Below are positions 35,657 to 43,816 of a DNA stretch of 64,000 nucleotides, piece after piece (position 1 is the first letter of the stretch; every line of letters starts with the position of its first letter). The DNA is from Paracoccus beibuensis (GTDB lineage: Bacteria; Pseudomonadota; Alphaproteobacteria; Rhodobacterales; Rhodobacteraceae). The translations under genes and the position numbers were made by a program. Where the stretch lies: the NCBI RefSeq assembly GCF_026162625.1, contig NZ_JAOTBD010000003.1, positions 62,001 through 126,000 of the forward strand. The letters are read 5' to 3'. Below the pieces are notes generated by a model. It was not told where the DNA came from and did not search any database. It worked only from the letters and a program-made list of their open reading frames with translations.

Positions 35657-36617
35657 AGAGGTCGGCGAAGTTCTGCTTGACCTCTTCGCCGTCGGCCAGA
35701 AGCCTGGGGTTGTCGGCCTCGATCATCGTCAGCGTGGCGGGGTCGGGATAGCCTGCCGGCACCTCCATGCCTTTCAGCAGCGGGAAATAGCCCTGTCCGA
35801 CCGACTGCGCCTGCGCGGCCTGCGACAGCTGCCAGTCGACAAAGGCTTTCGCGGCATCGGGTGCGTCGGTGCCGGCCATGATCGCCACCGGCTGCGTCAC
35901 CGCCGTCACGCCTTCGGATGGAAAGACGAAGTCGACCGGAGAGCCCTGCTCCTTGGCGTTCATCGCCATGTATTCGACCAGAACGCCATAGGCCTTTTCG
36001 CCCCGCGCCACGGCTTCCAGCACGGTGCCGTTGCCCTGGCCCGCCACGGCGCCACCATCGGCCATCGCCTCCATGAAGTCCCAGCCCATGTCCGGCTGCT
36101 GGACCAGCGTGCCGACATGGATCGCCGCCGCACCGGAATAGAGCGGCGAAGGCATGATCGTCTGGTTGGCGACCTCTGGTTTCGCCAGATCCGCCCACGC
36201 GGTCGGCGGCGTGTCGACCAGATCGGTGTTATAGACGATGCCGGTGGTGATCAGCTTCGTGGGGAAGAACATCCGGTCGCCATCCAGCAGCGCGGGCGCG
36301 ATGCCGTCGGTCGGGGCCTCGGGGTAAGCCATCAGCCGCTCTTCCTGCTTCAGCTGTGTCATCGCCACCGCGTCGGCGATCAACAGCACGTCGGCGGGCG
36401 ATCCGCCGGCGGCAAATTCGGCCTGCAGCTTGGCCATCACCTCGGTCGTGCCGGACCGGAACAGCTCGACCGCGATCTCTGGGTGCTCCTTGTTGAAGGC
36501 GGCGATGACGTCCGTCATCTGCTCCTGCGGCTGCGAGGTATAGACGGTCAGCGTCTCGGCCTGGGCGGACAGGGCCAGGCCGGTCAGGGCTGTCGACAGA
36601 AGAATGGTGCGGGTCAT
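35646..36617 (-). CDS. ABC transporter substrate-binding protein (Fbp/2-AEP class)
   Basis: 323 residues with a signal peptide (MTRTILLSTALTGLALSAQA, cleavage before Glu21). The mature part shows LTVYTSQPQEQMTDVIAAF, ELFRSGTTEVMAKLQAEF and IADAVAMTQLKQEERL, typical of the iron(III)/2-aminoethylphosphonate binding group; no clear Tyr-Tyr iron motif is seen near the C-terminus. ATG 36617 overlaps the histidine phosphatase stop by four bases and has AGAGGA upstream. Partner of the fused permease. Confidence 0.9.
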   Translation of the reverse strand: MTRTILLSTALTGLALSAQAETLTVYTSQPQEQMTDVIAAFNKEHPEIAVELFRSGTTEVMAKLQAEFAAGGSPADVLLIADAVAMTQLKQEERLMAYPEAPTDGIAPALLDGDRMFFPTKLITTGIVYNTDLVDTPPTAWADLAKPEVANQTIMPSPLYSGAAAIHVGTLVQQPDMGWDFMEAMADGGAVAGQGNGTVLEAVARGEKAYGVLVEYMAMNAKEQGSPVDFVFPSEGVTAVTQPVAIMAGTDAPDAAKAFVDWQLSQAAQAQSVGQGYFPLLKGMEVPAGYPDPATLTMIEADNPRLLADGEEVKQNFADLYGG

Positions 36618-37207
36618 GCGATCCTCTTGGGGTTGAAACTGGAGGTGTCGGGAGCCGTTCGCGGCTGCGTGGCGGACCATCGGCCGGCATCGTCGCGGGA
36701 CAGGGTGATCAGCGCACAGTTGCCCGGACGCCGGAAGGGCAGGTCCAGCAGGGCAAAGATCTCGCGCACGGTGCCGGAATGAGCGACGATCAGGGGCGGG
36801 TCCTCGCCCGCGTCCGGCGCGGCGATGGCGGCCACACCGGCGCGGATCCGGTTGCGGAACGCCTGCAGGCCTTCGCCGCCGTCAGGTGTCGCGGCGCGGA
36901 CGAGGACTGCGCGGGGCTGACCCTCCCAGACGCCCCAGTCGCGTTCGGCCAGCAGCGGCGCTTCCTCGATCCGCAGTCCGGGGCGCTGGTCCGCGATGGT
37001 CGTCGCCGTCTGGCGCGCGCGCAGCATGGTCGAAACAATCAGCCGCCCGACGGGCAGGTGCCGCCAGGCCAGCGCGGCATCCCGGGCCTGCCGCTGGCCC
37101 AGTTCGCCGAGCGGCACGTCGGTTGCGCCGCAGACCAGGTCGGCGGCGTTCAGCGCCGTCTGGCCGTGCCGCAGAAGGTGGAAGTGCGGATGGTCGAGAA
37201 GGCTCAC
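36614..37207 (-). CDS. Histidine phosphatase family protein
   Basis: 197 residues of the phosphoglycerate mutase/histidine phosphatase superfamily. The catalytic RHG motif is HLLRHGQTALN (nucleophile His14 from the GTG start) and the partner His lies in LIVAHSGTVREIFALL near residue 152. GTG 37207 overlaps the stop of the preceding hydrolase gene and has GGAAGG upstream; no ATG fits. Substrate unknown; members include cobalamin ribazole phosphatases and broad phosphatases. Its location inside an ABC importer operon is unusual. Confidence 0.85.
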   Translation of the reverse strand: MSLLDHPHFHLLRHGQTALNAADLVCGATDVPLGELGQRQARDAALAWRHLPVGRLIVSTMLRARQTATTIADQRPGLRIEEAPLLAERDWGVWEGQPRAVLVRAATPDGGEGLQAFRNRIRAGVAAIAAPDAGEDPPLIVAHSGTVREIFALLDLPFRRPGNCALITLSRDDAGRWSATQPRTAPDTSSFNPKRIA

Positions 37208-38277
37208 CACGCAAGCCTTCCGCCGGGGGCGATGGGCCAGCCGCTGGCCGCCCGCAGCCGGCAAAGCGTGCCGGGGTCGCAGAAGGCGGCGATCATCGTT
37301 CGGGGGGCGCAGGCCCTGACGATGTCGTTGGCCCCGCTGAACGAGGGATGGACGTTCCAACGGTAGAATTCCGCGCGGCCCTGCGACAGCAGATCCTCGG
37401 CCGGGCTGCCTTCGGCGACATGGCCGGTCAAGACGATCCTTCCACCGCCGTCCTGCGCAATCCGCTGCGCCAGCACGGCAGCGGTGCCGCGCTCGGCATT
37501 GGGACCGGCCGCGATCATGATCCCCGCGATGGCCGAGTCGTCTTCCAGTTCACCGGCATGCTGCAGAAGGTGGTCCAGCGCGACGACGCTGCCGGCGGTC
37601 AGCCATTCAGGGAAGTCGAGCAGCCGCCGGATGACCTTGCGGTGGGACGCGCAGATCGACACGGGCAGGCCGCGCCGAAGGAAGGTCCATGCCATCTCCA
37701 GCCCGCGGCCGCCAGCGGGGCAGGGGAACAGCACCGGCTGGTCGGCCAGCGCCAGGATGGTCTGGGTCTGGCGCCGCAGCGTCTCGCCCGCCGCCCCGTA
37801 GGAGGCGTCCAGCACCAGCGCCCGTGCGGCGGGCGGTGGCTGGAACTGGAAAAGCACGCTCTCGGCGCTGATGTCGCCGGTATAGAGAAGCCCGCCTTCG
37901 CCGCCGATGCGCATCCAGACGGCGCCGGGGGCATGGCCCGCGGCGCCCGTCAGCAGCGGCAGCCCGCAAATCTGCGTCACCCCATCAAGCGCCGTCGCCT
38001 GCTGCAGCGCAGGGTCGCGGGCCAGCGCGATGGTGGGCGTCGTTGCGTACAGCGGCGGCTTGCCCAGCCCTTCCCACAGCTCCAGCCCGCCGGTGTGGTC
38101 GGCGTGGCCGTGGCTGAAGAGAATGGCATCGATGGGCGGCAGGCCGCCAGGTTCGGGCAGCGTCGCGCCGTCGGGGCCGCGCCCCAGGTCCAGCAGCAGG
38201 TTACGCCCCTCCATCTGAAGCAGGAAGCAGGCCGGCCCCTTGACGCCGACGCCAGAAATCGCGTGCAGCTCAGGCAT
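37204..38277 (-). CDS. Metallo-beta-lactamase-fold hydrolase, beta-CASP/RMMBL-like
   Basis: 357 residues. The metal site motif is SHGHADHTGG (His56, His58, Asp60, His61), followed by GHAPGAVWMRI and TGDISAESVL. LVLDASYG and TGHVAEGSP resemble beta-CASP motifs A and C, and the tail around HPSFSGANDIV resembles the RMMBL region, so it may be a nuclease-like or phosphodiesterase member. That subclass is tentative. ATG 38277 overlaps the ATPase gene by eight bases. Confidence 0.75.
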   Translation of the reverse strand: MPELHAISGVGVKGPACFLLQMEGRNLLLDLGRGPDGATLPEPGGLPPIDAILFSHGHADHTGGLELWEGLGKPPLYATTPTIALARDPALQQATALDGVTQICGLPLLTGAAGHAPGAVWMRIGGEGGLLYTGDISAESVLFQFQPPPAARALVLDASYGAAGETLRRQTQTILALADQPVLFPCPAGGRGLEMAWTFLRRGLPVSICASHRKVIRRLLDFPEWLTAGSVVALDHLLQHAGELEDDSAIAGIMIAAGPNAERGTAAVLAQRIAQDGGGRIVLTGHVAEGSPAEDLLSQGRAEFYRWNVHPSFSGANDIVRACAPRTMIAAFCDPGTLCRLRAASGWPIAPGGRLAW

Positions 38278-39370
38278 GGGCGTGCACCATGGCAGCCGGG
38301 GCGGTCCGCCGCGGGCCCTGGGGGTCGCGGTCGATGACCCAGCCGCCGGTGATGTCGATGCCGATCCGGCTCTGGACGGGCAGCGGCCGGTCGACAGCCA
38401 CGGACAGCGAATCGACCTCCAGGCCCTGCGGCAGGACATGGGTCAGGTAGCGGCCGTGGAGGAAGGTCTGTGACAGGACTTCGGCCTGCAGGTGGCCCCG
38501 CCCCTCCGCCTGGCGCAGGTCCGCCCGATGCAGGCACAGCCAGCCGCGGCCTGGCCGCGCGCTGCCGGGAAGGGACAGGGCGCCGTCCCCAACCGTCAGG
38601 TCGCACCGGCCATCGCGCACCGTGGCGACCGTCACCGGCAGCGTGATCCCGTGGTCGATGAACCGGGCGACCATGGGCGTCGCCGGACGACGATAGAGAT
38701 CCTCGGGCGTGCCGACCTGCTGGATGCGTCCGTCGTCCATGACCGCGATGTGGCTGGCGACGGCCATCGCCTCGTCCTGGTCATGGGTCACCAGCACGAA
38801 GGTCGTGCCGGTCGCGGCGTGAAGGCGCCGGAACTCGGCCAGCATCCGGTGGCGCAGATGCGCGTCCAGGTTCGCCAGCGGCTCGTCCAGCAGCAGCAGC
38901 GACGGGCGCAACGCCAGCGATCGGGCCAGCGCCACCCGCTGGCGTTGCCCGCCCGACAGCTCGTGCGGGCGGCGGTCGGCAAGGTGGACAAGGCCCATGG
39001 CCCGCAGCATCTCTTCGACCCGGGCGTTCCGGTCGGCCGCGGGCAGGCGGCGGGCCTTCAGCGCGAATTCGACATTGCCGCGCGCCGTCATGTTCGGCCA
39101 GAGCGCGTAGGACTGGAAGACCATTCCCAGATTGCGATCCTCGGGCGGAACGAAGCGGTTCGGCCCCAGGATCATCCGGTCGCCGAAATGCAGCTGCCCC
39201 GCATCCGGGACCTCCAGCCCCGCGATCAGGCGCAGAAGCGTGGTCTTGCCGCAGCCCGACGGACCCAGCAGCGCAAGAAACGCGCCCTCGGGCAGGTCGA
39301 GGTCGATATCATGCAGCACACGGGTGCGATCGAATGATTTTGCCAGACCGCTGGCACGGATATGGGGCAT
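38270..39370 (-). CDS. ABC transporter ATPase (FbpC/PotA class)
   Basis: 366 residues, first gene of the operon. Walker A GPSGCGKTTLLRLIAG (near residue 34), Q-loop FQSYALWPNMT, signature LSGGQRQRVALARSLAL, Walker B LLLLDEPLANLDAHL and switch VTHDQDEAM are intact. The C-terminal 120 residues form a TOBE-like regulatory domain. ATG 39370 has GAAAGG nine bases upstream; a GTG at 39379 is too close to that site. Confidence 0.93.
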   Translation of the reverse strand: MPHIRASGLAKSFDRTRVLHDIDLDLPEGAFLALLGPSGCGKTTLLRLIAGLEVPDAGQLHFGDRMILGPNRFVPPEDRNLGMVFQSYALWPNMTARGNVEFALKARRLPAADRNARVEEMLRAMGLVHLADRRPHELSGGQRQRVALARSLALRPSLLLLDEPLANLDAHLRHRMLAEFRRLHAATGTTFVLVTHDQDEAMAVASHIAVMDDGRIQQVGTPEDLYRRPATPMVARFIDHGITLPVTVATVRDGRCDLTVGDGALSLPGSARPGRGWLCLHRADLRQAEGRGHLQAEVLSQTFLHGRYLTHVLPQGLEVDSLSVAVDRPLPVQSRIGIDITGGWVIDRDPQGPRRTAPAAMVHAHA

Positions 39371-39526
39371 TGCCGACACCTTTCGTCGCGCGACCTACGG
39401 GGCCAACATGACTGCCCCGCGACATACACATGAAACTCTGATGACTGCGGACCGGGTTCCCGCGGGGGCGCATCGGAACATCGACGGGATGCTGCGGTTG
39501 GTCAGGCGGACATGGAGAGGTGCGTC

Positions 39527-40771
39527 GTGAAGACGATCTATCAGGTGATGCTGTTGCTCGCGGCGGTGCCGCTGGTGCTGGGAATGGTCTCGGCCATGCT
39601 GGAGCGGTCGTGGATCTCGACCCCGATCCTGGCGACAACGGCGGGCATCCTGGCCGGACCGGCGGTTGCCGGCTGGATTCAGCCGCAGGACTGGCCGCAT
39701 CTCCACACCATCCTGAAAGAGGCCGCGCGCATCACCATCGCGGTCAGCGTACTGGGCATCGCGATCCGCACCCCGCCCGAAAGCTGGCGACGGGCGGCGC
39801 GGCCGACTGCGTTGCTGCTGACGCTGGGGATGGCGGGGATGTGGGCGATGTCCAGCTTGGTGGCCTGGGGGGGGCTGGGGGCTGGCGCCGCGACGGCGCT
39901 GCTGATCGGGGCGATCCTGACGCCGACGGACCCGGTCGTGGCAACCTCGATCGTGACGGGTCCCTTCGCTGAGGGGATCCTGCCGGACCGGCTGCGCAGC
40001 ACCCTGTCGCTGGAATCGGGCGCCAATGACGGGCTGGGCTACCTGTTCGTCATGCTGCCGCTGACGGTGATCCTGGAGCGGCACGACCTGGATGCGGCCC
40101 GGGTGGCGCTGATCCTGTTCAAGGAGGTTCTGGGCGCTGCCCTTCTGGGCCTGGCGGCGGGCTGGCTGGTGGCGCAGACATTGAAGATCTCGGACCGCCA
40201 CAAGCTGGCCGAGCAGCATTCCTTCCACGGCCTCACGATCGCGCTGTCGCTGGTGGCGCTGGCGCTGGCGCGCGTGGTCGGTGTCGATGACATTCTTGCC
40301 GCCTTTTCCGCAGGCGCGGGCTTCTGCTTCTTCGCCAATCGGCGCGAGGATTTCGAGGAGCAGTCGGTGCAGGAAACCATCAGCAAGCTGCTGACGGTGC
40401 CGATCTTCACCCTGTTCGGGCTGGCCATTCCCTGGGGCGGGTGGGCCGGTATCGGCTGGCCGCTGCTGGTGCTGGTCGGAGGAATCCTGCTGCTGCGCCG
40501 GCCCCCGGTGGTGGCGGCGCTGTCCCCGATGCTGGGGGCGGGCCTGCGCCGGCGCGACCTCATGTTCGCGGGCTGGTTCGCGCCCATCGGCGTGGCCGCG
40601 ATGTTCTACAGCCTCGATGCCGCAGAGAAGACGGGCGACATGATCTACTGGCACGTGGCCAGTGCGATGGTCGCGGCCTCGATCCTGATCCACGGGGTGA
40701 CGGCGGCCCCGGCGGTCAGGCGCTATCGCTCGGCTTCCGGGGGGCCGGGCAGGTCTGGCGGCGACAGCTGA
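39527..40771 (+). CDS. Cation/proton antiporter, CPA1 (NhaP-like)
   Basis: 414-residue polytopic inner-membrane protein. Ion-binding motifs are TPTDPVVATSIV near residue 135 and LESGANDGLG near 165, diagnostic of the CPA1/NhaP group exchanging Na+ or K+ for H+. The start is GTG 39527 behind GGAGAGG; an upstream ATG at 39512 lies within that site. The last 49 bases overlap the convergent cytochrome gene. Confidence 0.88.
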   Translation: MKTIYQVMLLLAAVPLVLGMVSAMLERSWISTPILATTAGILAGPAVAGWIQPQDWPHLHTILKEAARITIAVSVLGIAIRTPPESWRRAARPTALLLTLGMAGMWAMSSLVAWGGLGAGAATALLIGAILTPTDPVVATSIVTGPFAEGILPDRLRSTLSLESGANDGLGYLFVMLPLTVILERHDLDAARVALILFKEVLGAALLGLAAGWLVAQTLKISDRHKLAEQHSFHGLTIALSLVALALARVVGVDDILAAFSAGAGFCFFANRREDFEEQSVQETISKLLTVPIFTLFGLAIPWGGWAGIGWPLLVLVGGILLLRRPPVVAALSPMLGAGLRRRDLMFAGWFAPIGVAAMFYSLDAAEKTGDMIYWHVASAMVAASILIHGVTAAPAVRRYRSASGGPGRSGGDS

Positions 40772-41589
40772 TAGAGATAGGCGGCCATGTCGGCCGCCAC
40801 GTCGGCGGGCACGTCCAGGTCGGGCATCGCGCTGAGCGGATCGACCTCTTGCGGGTTCATGATCCAGCGGACCATGTTCTCGGGCGTGTTGGGCAGCACC
40901 CCCGCGACATAGCGGCGGGAGCCCGCGCGATCCAGCCGGGGACCGACCCGCACGTCGCGGCCCACCAGGCCGGGGATGATGTGGCAGGACCGGCAGGCGT
41001 ATTGCTGCATCAGTCGCCGGCCCCGGTCGGGATTCAGGAACCCGTCGGAGGTCTTGGGGAATTCTGGCGCGGCGCTGTCGCCGGCCTCGCGCAGCAGCGC
41101 CTGGTATTCGACGGGCGACAGGTCGGGCAGCGCCTCGACCAGCGCGGTGACGTCCCACATCTGCGCCTCGGACATGCGCTGCTGCCAAGCGGGCATGCCG
41201 CTCATCTTGAGGCCTTCGCTGACGAAGCGATAGATCTCTGCCGGAGAGCGGTGCATCGCCATGTCCACGGGGCTTGTCGGCACGGGCAGCATGGCCAGCG
41301 CGAAATCCTCGGGCGGCAGGCCGGGGGCGCCGTGGCAGCGGGCGCAGTTTTCCTGGAACAGCGCGGCGTTGCGCGGCGTGGCGCGCGGCGCGAAGCCATC
41401 GGGAATGTCGATGCCAGCCGCATCGACTGCGATCACCGCGTCGCGGCCAAGCGCGATGGCGCCATAGACCCAGGCCGGGTGCTGCCGGATCGCCGACAGG
41501 TTGTAGAATTCGCCCAGAAGCAGCGCGCCTGCGCCAGCCGCCGCGATGGAGCCGGTCGAGATCAGGAAGGCGCTCAGCCAGCGTTTCAT
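40723..41589 (-). CDS. Periplasmic diheme cytochrome c
   Basis: 288 residues with an N-terminal membrane anchor or signal peptide (LSAFLISTGSIAAAGAGALLLG). Two heme-c sites are visible: NCARCHG near residue 85 and ACRSCHI near 206. SGMPAWQQRM and SAMPDL supply candidate axial methionines. ATG 41589 overlaps the upstream cytochrome gene. In the oxidase operon it may shuttle electrons to the caa3-type enzyme. Its 3' end overlaps the antiporter gene. Confidence 0.88.
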   Translation of the reverse strand: MKRWLSAFLISTGSIAAAGAGALLLGEFYNLSAIRQHPAWVYGAIALGRDAVIAVDAAGIDIPDGFAPRATPRNAALFQENCARCHGAPGLPPEDFALAMLPVPTSPVDMAMHRSPAEIYRFVSEGLKMSGMPAWQQRMSEAQMWDVTALVEALPDLSPVEYQALLREAGDSAAPEFPKTSDGFLNPDRGRRLMQQYACRSCHIIPGLVGRDVRVGPRLDRAGSRRYVAGVLPNTPENMVRWIMNPQEVDPLSAMPDLDVPADVAADMAAYLYQLSPPDLPGPPEAER

Positions 41590-41939
41590 CGCGCCCCCCC
41601 GTGGTCCAGCAGATAGAGCGCGATCAGCCGCGCCTCGCTTTCCGTGACGCCAAGCTCGGGCATCGCGGTCAGCGGGTCGATGCGGCGCGGGTCCATGATG
41701 AAGGCGGTCAGCATGTCGGCGGTGTTGGGCACCACCCCCGCGACATAGGCCTTCTGCGCCTGTCCCGTCAGCGGCGGGCCGGTGTTCGACGCGGGGCCGG
41801 GCATGCCCGGCACGACATGGCAGGACCAGCACCCGTACGAGGTCAACAGCGCGCGCGCCTGCGCCGTCTCATCCTGCGACAGCTGGCCTGCCGGTTGGCA
41901 AAACCCGAGCGCCAGCGAGAAGAGCAGCGGCGTCTTCAC
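41586..41939 (-). CDS. Small monoheme cytochrome c
   Basis: 117 residues with a signal peptide (MKTPLLFSLALGF...) and one heme-c motif, SYGCWSCHVVPG, near residue 36. AMPELGV near 92 offers the axial Met. GTG 41939 overlaps the CtaG-like stop (TGA) with AGAGG upstream. It strongly resembles the second domain of the neighbouring diheme cytochrome (both read YVAGVxPNTxxM), suggesting duplication within the operon. Confidence 0.85.
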   Translation of the reverse strand: MKTPLLFSLALGFCQPAGQLSQDETAQARALLTSYGCWSCHVVPGMPGPASNTGPPLTGQAQKAYVAGVVPNTADMLTAFIMDPRRIDPLTAMPELGVTESEARLIALYLLDHGGAR

Positions 41940-42790
41940 CTTGCGGTCCTCTGCATGCGGCGGTCGGAATCTGACAGCAGCCGCGCCATCAGCGCGACGG
42001 CGGTGCCGATGAAGATCGCGCAGCAGGGAACCCACATGATCAGCCCGCCCAGCTGCTGGTCCTGCATCCGGTCCAGCCCCCAGGCGCCCCCGCCATAGGC
42101 CGGGTACCACAGCACCTGCGACGTGGTCAGCAAGGCCGCCAGCGCGCAGGACTGCACGGCGGTCGCGAAGACGGCAATGAAGGCGCCGCCGCGGCTCTCG
42201 GCGCGCGGGCGCTCCAGCACGGCGTGCCAGAACAGCATTGCCGCGCCAAGAAAGCAGAAATGCTGCACCGCGTGGATGGCATCCGACCGCAGCGCCGCCT
42301 GGTGCAGCGGCGGCAGGTGCCATCCCCAGAGGACGACGAAATAGGTGATCCACGCGCCCAACGGATGCGCCAGCCCACGCCAGGGCAGGGCGGTCCCCGC
42401 CCGCGCCAGCCGCCCCCGCCAGGACTGCGGCGCGGCCCACAGCGCCGCCAGCCCCGGCCGCCCCAGCACCATCAGCGGCGCGGCGATCAGCATCAGCGCG
42501 AAATGCTGGATCATGTGTGCCGTCAGCAGCAGCTTCGTCAGGTCGGACAGGCGCGACAGCAGCAGGACTGCGGCCAGCAGGAAGCCACCGGCGAACAGCG
42601 CCGCCCGCGTCCGGGTGATCCCGCGTCCGGGCCCGCCCTGTCGCCACAGCCGCGCCAGGCCCGCGGCATAGATCGCGCCACCAAGAACCAGCGGAACAAT
42701 TGCCCAGGTGTCATTGACCGGCGCGGCATGGTCAGCATGGGCCAGCGCGGCAGTGGGAAGAAACAGCAGGACAGTGGCAAGGACTCTCAT
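41936..42790 (-). CDS. CtaG-type (caa3_CtaG) cytochrome c oxidase assembly membrane protein
   Basis: 284 residues. A cleavable N-terminus (MRVLATVLLFLPTAALAHADH) precedes several transmembrane helices. HMIQHFALMLIAAPLMVLG, WGWHLPPLHQAAL and AVQHFCFLGAAMLFWHAVL contain the His residues conserved in the caa3_CtaG family (PF09678), thought to help insert copper. ATG 42790 lies behind GGGAG, two bases downstream of the coxP-like gene. Confidence 0.9.
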   Translation of the reverse strand: MRVLATVLLFLPTAALAHADHAAPVNDTWAIVPLVLGGAIYAAGLARLWRQGGPGRGITRTRAALFAGGFLLAAVLLLSRLSDLTKLLLTAHMIQHFALMLIAAPLMVLGRPGLAALWAAPQSWRGRLARAGTALPWRGLAHPLGAWITYFVVLWGWHLPPLHQAALRSDAIHAVQHFCFLGAAMLFWHAVLERPRAESRGGAFIAVFATAVQSCALAALLTTSQVLWYPAYGGGAWGLDRMQDQQLGGLIMWVPCCAIFIGTAVALMARLLSDSDRRMQRTAR

Positions 42791-42792
42791 CT

Positions 42793-43212
42793 TCAGACTC
42801 CCGTGCAGAGGTCGATCCAGAAGGACCCGGCATATTCGACAAGGATCCCCCCGCAGGCCGCAGCGCAGAGCATGAAGCCGACCAGGGCCATCATGCGCAG
42901 ACGCTCGGCGCTGCGGTGGGGGCGGACCTTGCGGCCGCGATGCAGCGCATGCAGGGCCGCGCCGAAGCCGATGAAGCAGAGCGTCAACACCACGGCGGTC
43001 AGCACGTGATAGGGCCAGCGGACATGGAACTCGCACAGCCAGGGCGCCATCGCATAGCCGCCGCCCTGGTGCAGCGCCCAGGCCATCGGCGCCAGGAACC
43101 AGCCGACCCAGGGGGTCAACGCCTCGCGCCCCTCCTGGTGGGCCAGGATCAGGTCGCTGTTGTCGTCGTCGCGTGTCTCGGGCAGCCGGTGGCTTTCGGG
43201 CTTGCGGGTCAT
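42793..43212 (-). CDS. coxP: CoxP-like small membrane protein of the oxidase operon
   Basis: 139 residues: a hydrophilic N-terminus (about residues 1-30), then helices near WFLAPMAWALHQGGGYAMAP, VLTAVVLTLCFIGFGAAL and MALVGFMLCAAACGGI. No known catalytic motif. Its position right after the subunit III gene, which it overlaps by ATGA, matches coxP of the rhizobial coxMNOP operon; that is the main basis for the symbol. Confidence 0.6.
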   Translation of the reverse strand: MTRKPESHRLPETRDDDNSDLILAHQEGREALTPWVGWFLAPMAWALHQGGGYAMAPWLCEFHVRWPYHVLTAVVLTLCFIGFGAALHALHRGRKVRPHRSAERLRMMALVGFMLCAAACGGILVEYAGSFWIDLCTGV

Positions 43213-43814
43213 GACAGCACCCGCGGCACCCAGTAGAGCACCAGGTAGATCGGCAGGAACACCGCGGCAACGAAGTACCAGTAGAGCGTGTCCACCACGA
43301 CCCCCAGTTGCCGTTCCGGCGTGAAGTAGCCGCGCCAGGCCAGCACCGACACGACCACCGTGCCAAGGATGGCCGAGACGACATGGGTGTAGTGAAACCC
43401 CGTGATCGTCCACAGCATCGAGCCATATGCGTGGTCGTCCCACCGGATGTCCAGGGCGGTGAACTGCACCGAGCGCGCCACCAGCGCCAGCGACGCGATC
43501 GCCACGCTGGCCGTCACTCCGATCGCCAGCTGCCGCTTGCGCCCAGCATCCGAGCCCTTGCCGGCCCACCACATCGTCCAGCTGCTGGCCGGCAGCAGGC
43601 ACAGGACTACCGTGGGCCAGAACAGGTCCGGCGGATCGACGCCCTCGGGCGGCCAGGCGGGCGACTGCAGCGCCAGATAGAAATAGCTGGTCAGCAGCGT
43701 GGCGACCACCGCGGCCTCGATCGCCACGGCGCCGAGGACGCCCCACCACAGCGGATGGTGATGCGGGTCGAAGGACGGATGCTCGGACGCATCGACGGTC
43801 ACGCGGACATGCAT
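43209..43814 (-). CDS. coxO: Cytochrome c oxidase subunit III
   Basis: 201-residue integral membrane protein with five probable helices and the subunit III pattern: an early WWG segment, DPPDLFWPTVVL, and HYTHVVSAILGTVVV followed by DTLYWYFVAAVFLPIYLVLYW. ATG 43814 is behind GGGAGAA; GTG 43820 would overlap the subunit I stop but sits against the ribosome site. Name by analogy with coxMNOP. Confidence 0.9.
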   Translation of the reverse strand: MHVRVTVDASEHPSFDPHHHPLWWGVLGAVAIEAAVVATLLTSYFYLALQSPAWPPEGVDPPDLFWPTVVLCLLPASSWTMWWAGKGSDAGRKRQLAIGVTASVAIASLALVARSVQFTALDIRWDDHAYGSMLWTITGFHYTHVVSAILGTVVVSVLAWRGYFTPERQLGVVVDTLYWYFVAAVFLPIYLVLYWVPRVLS

Positions 43815-43816
43815 GA

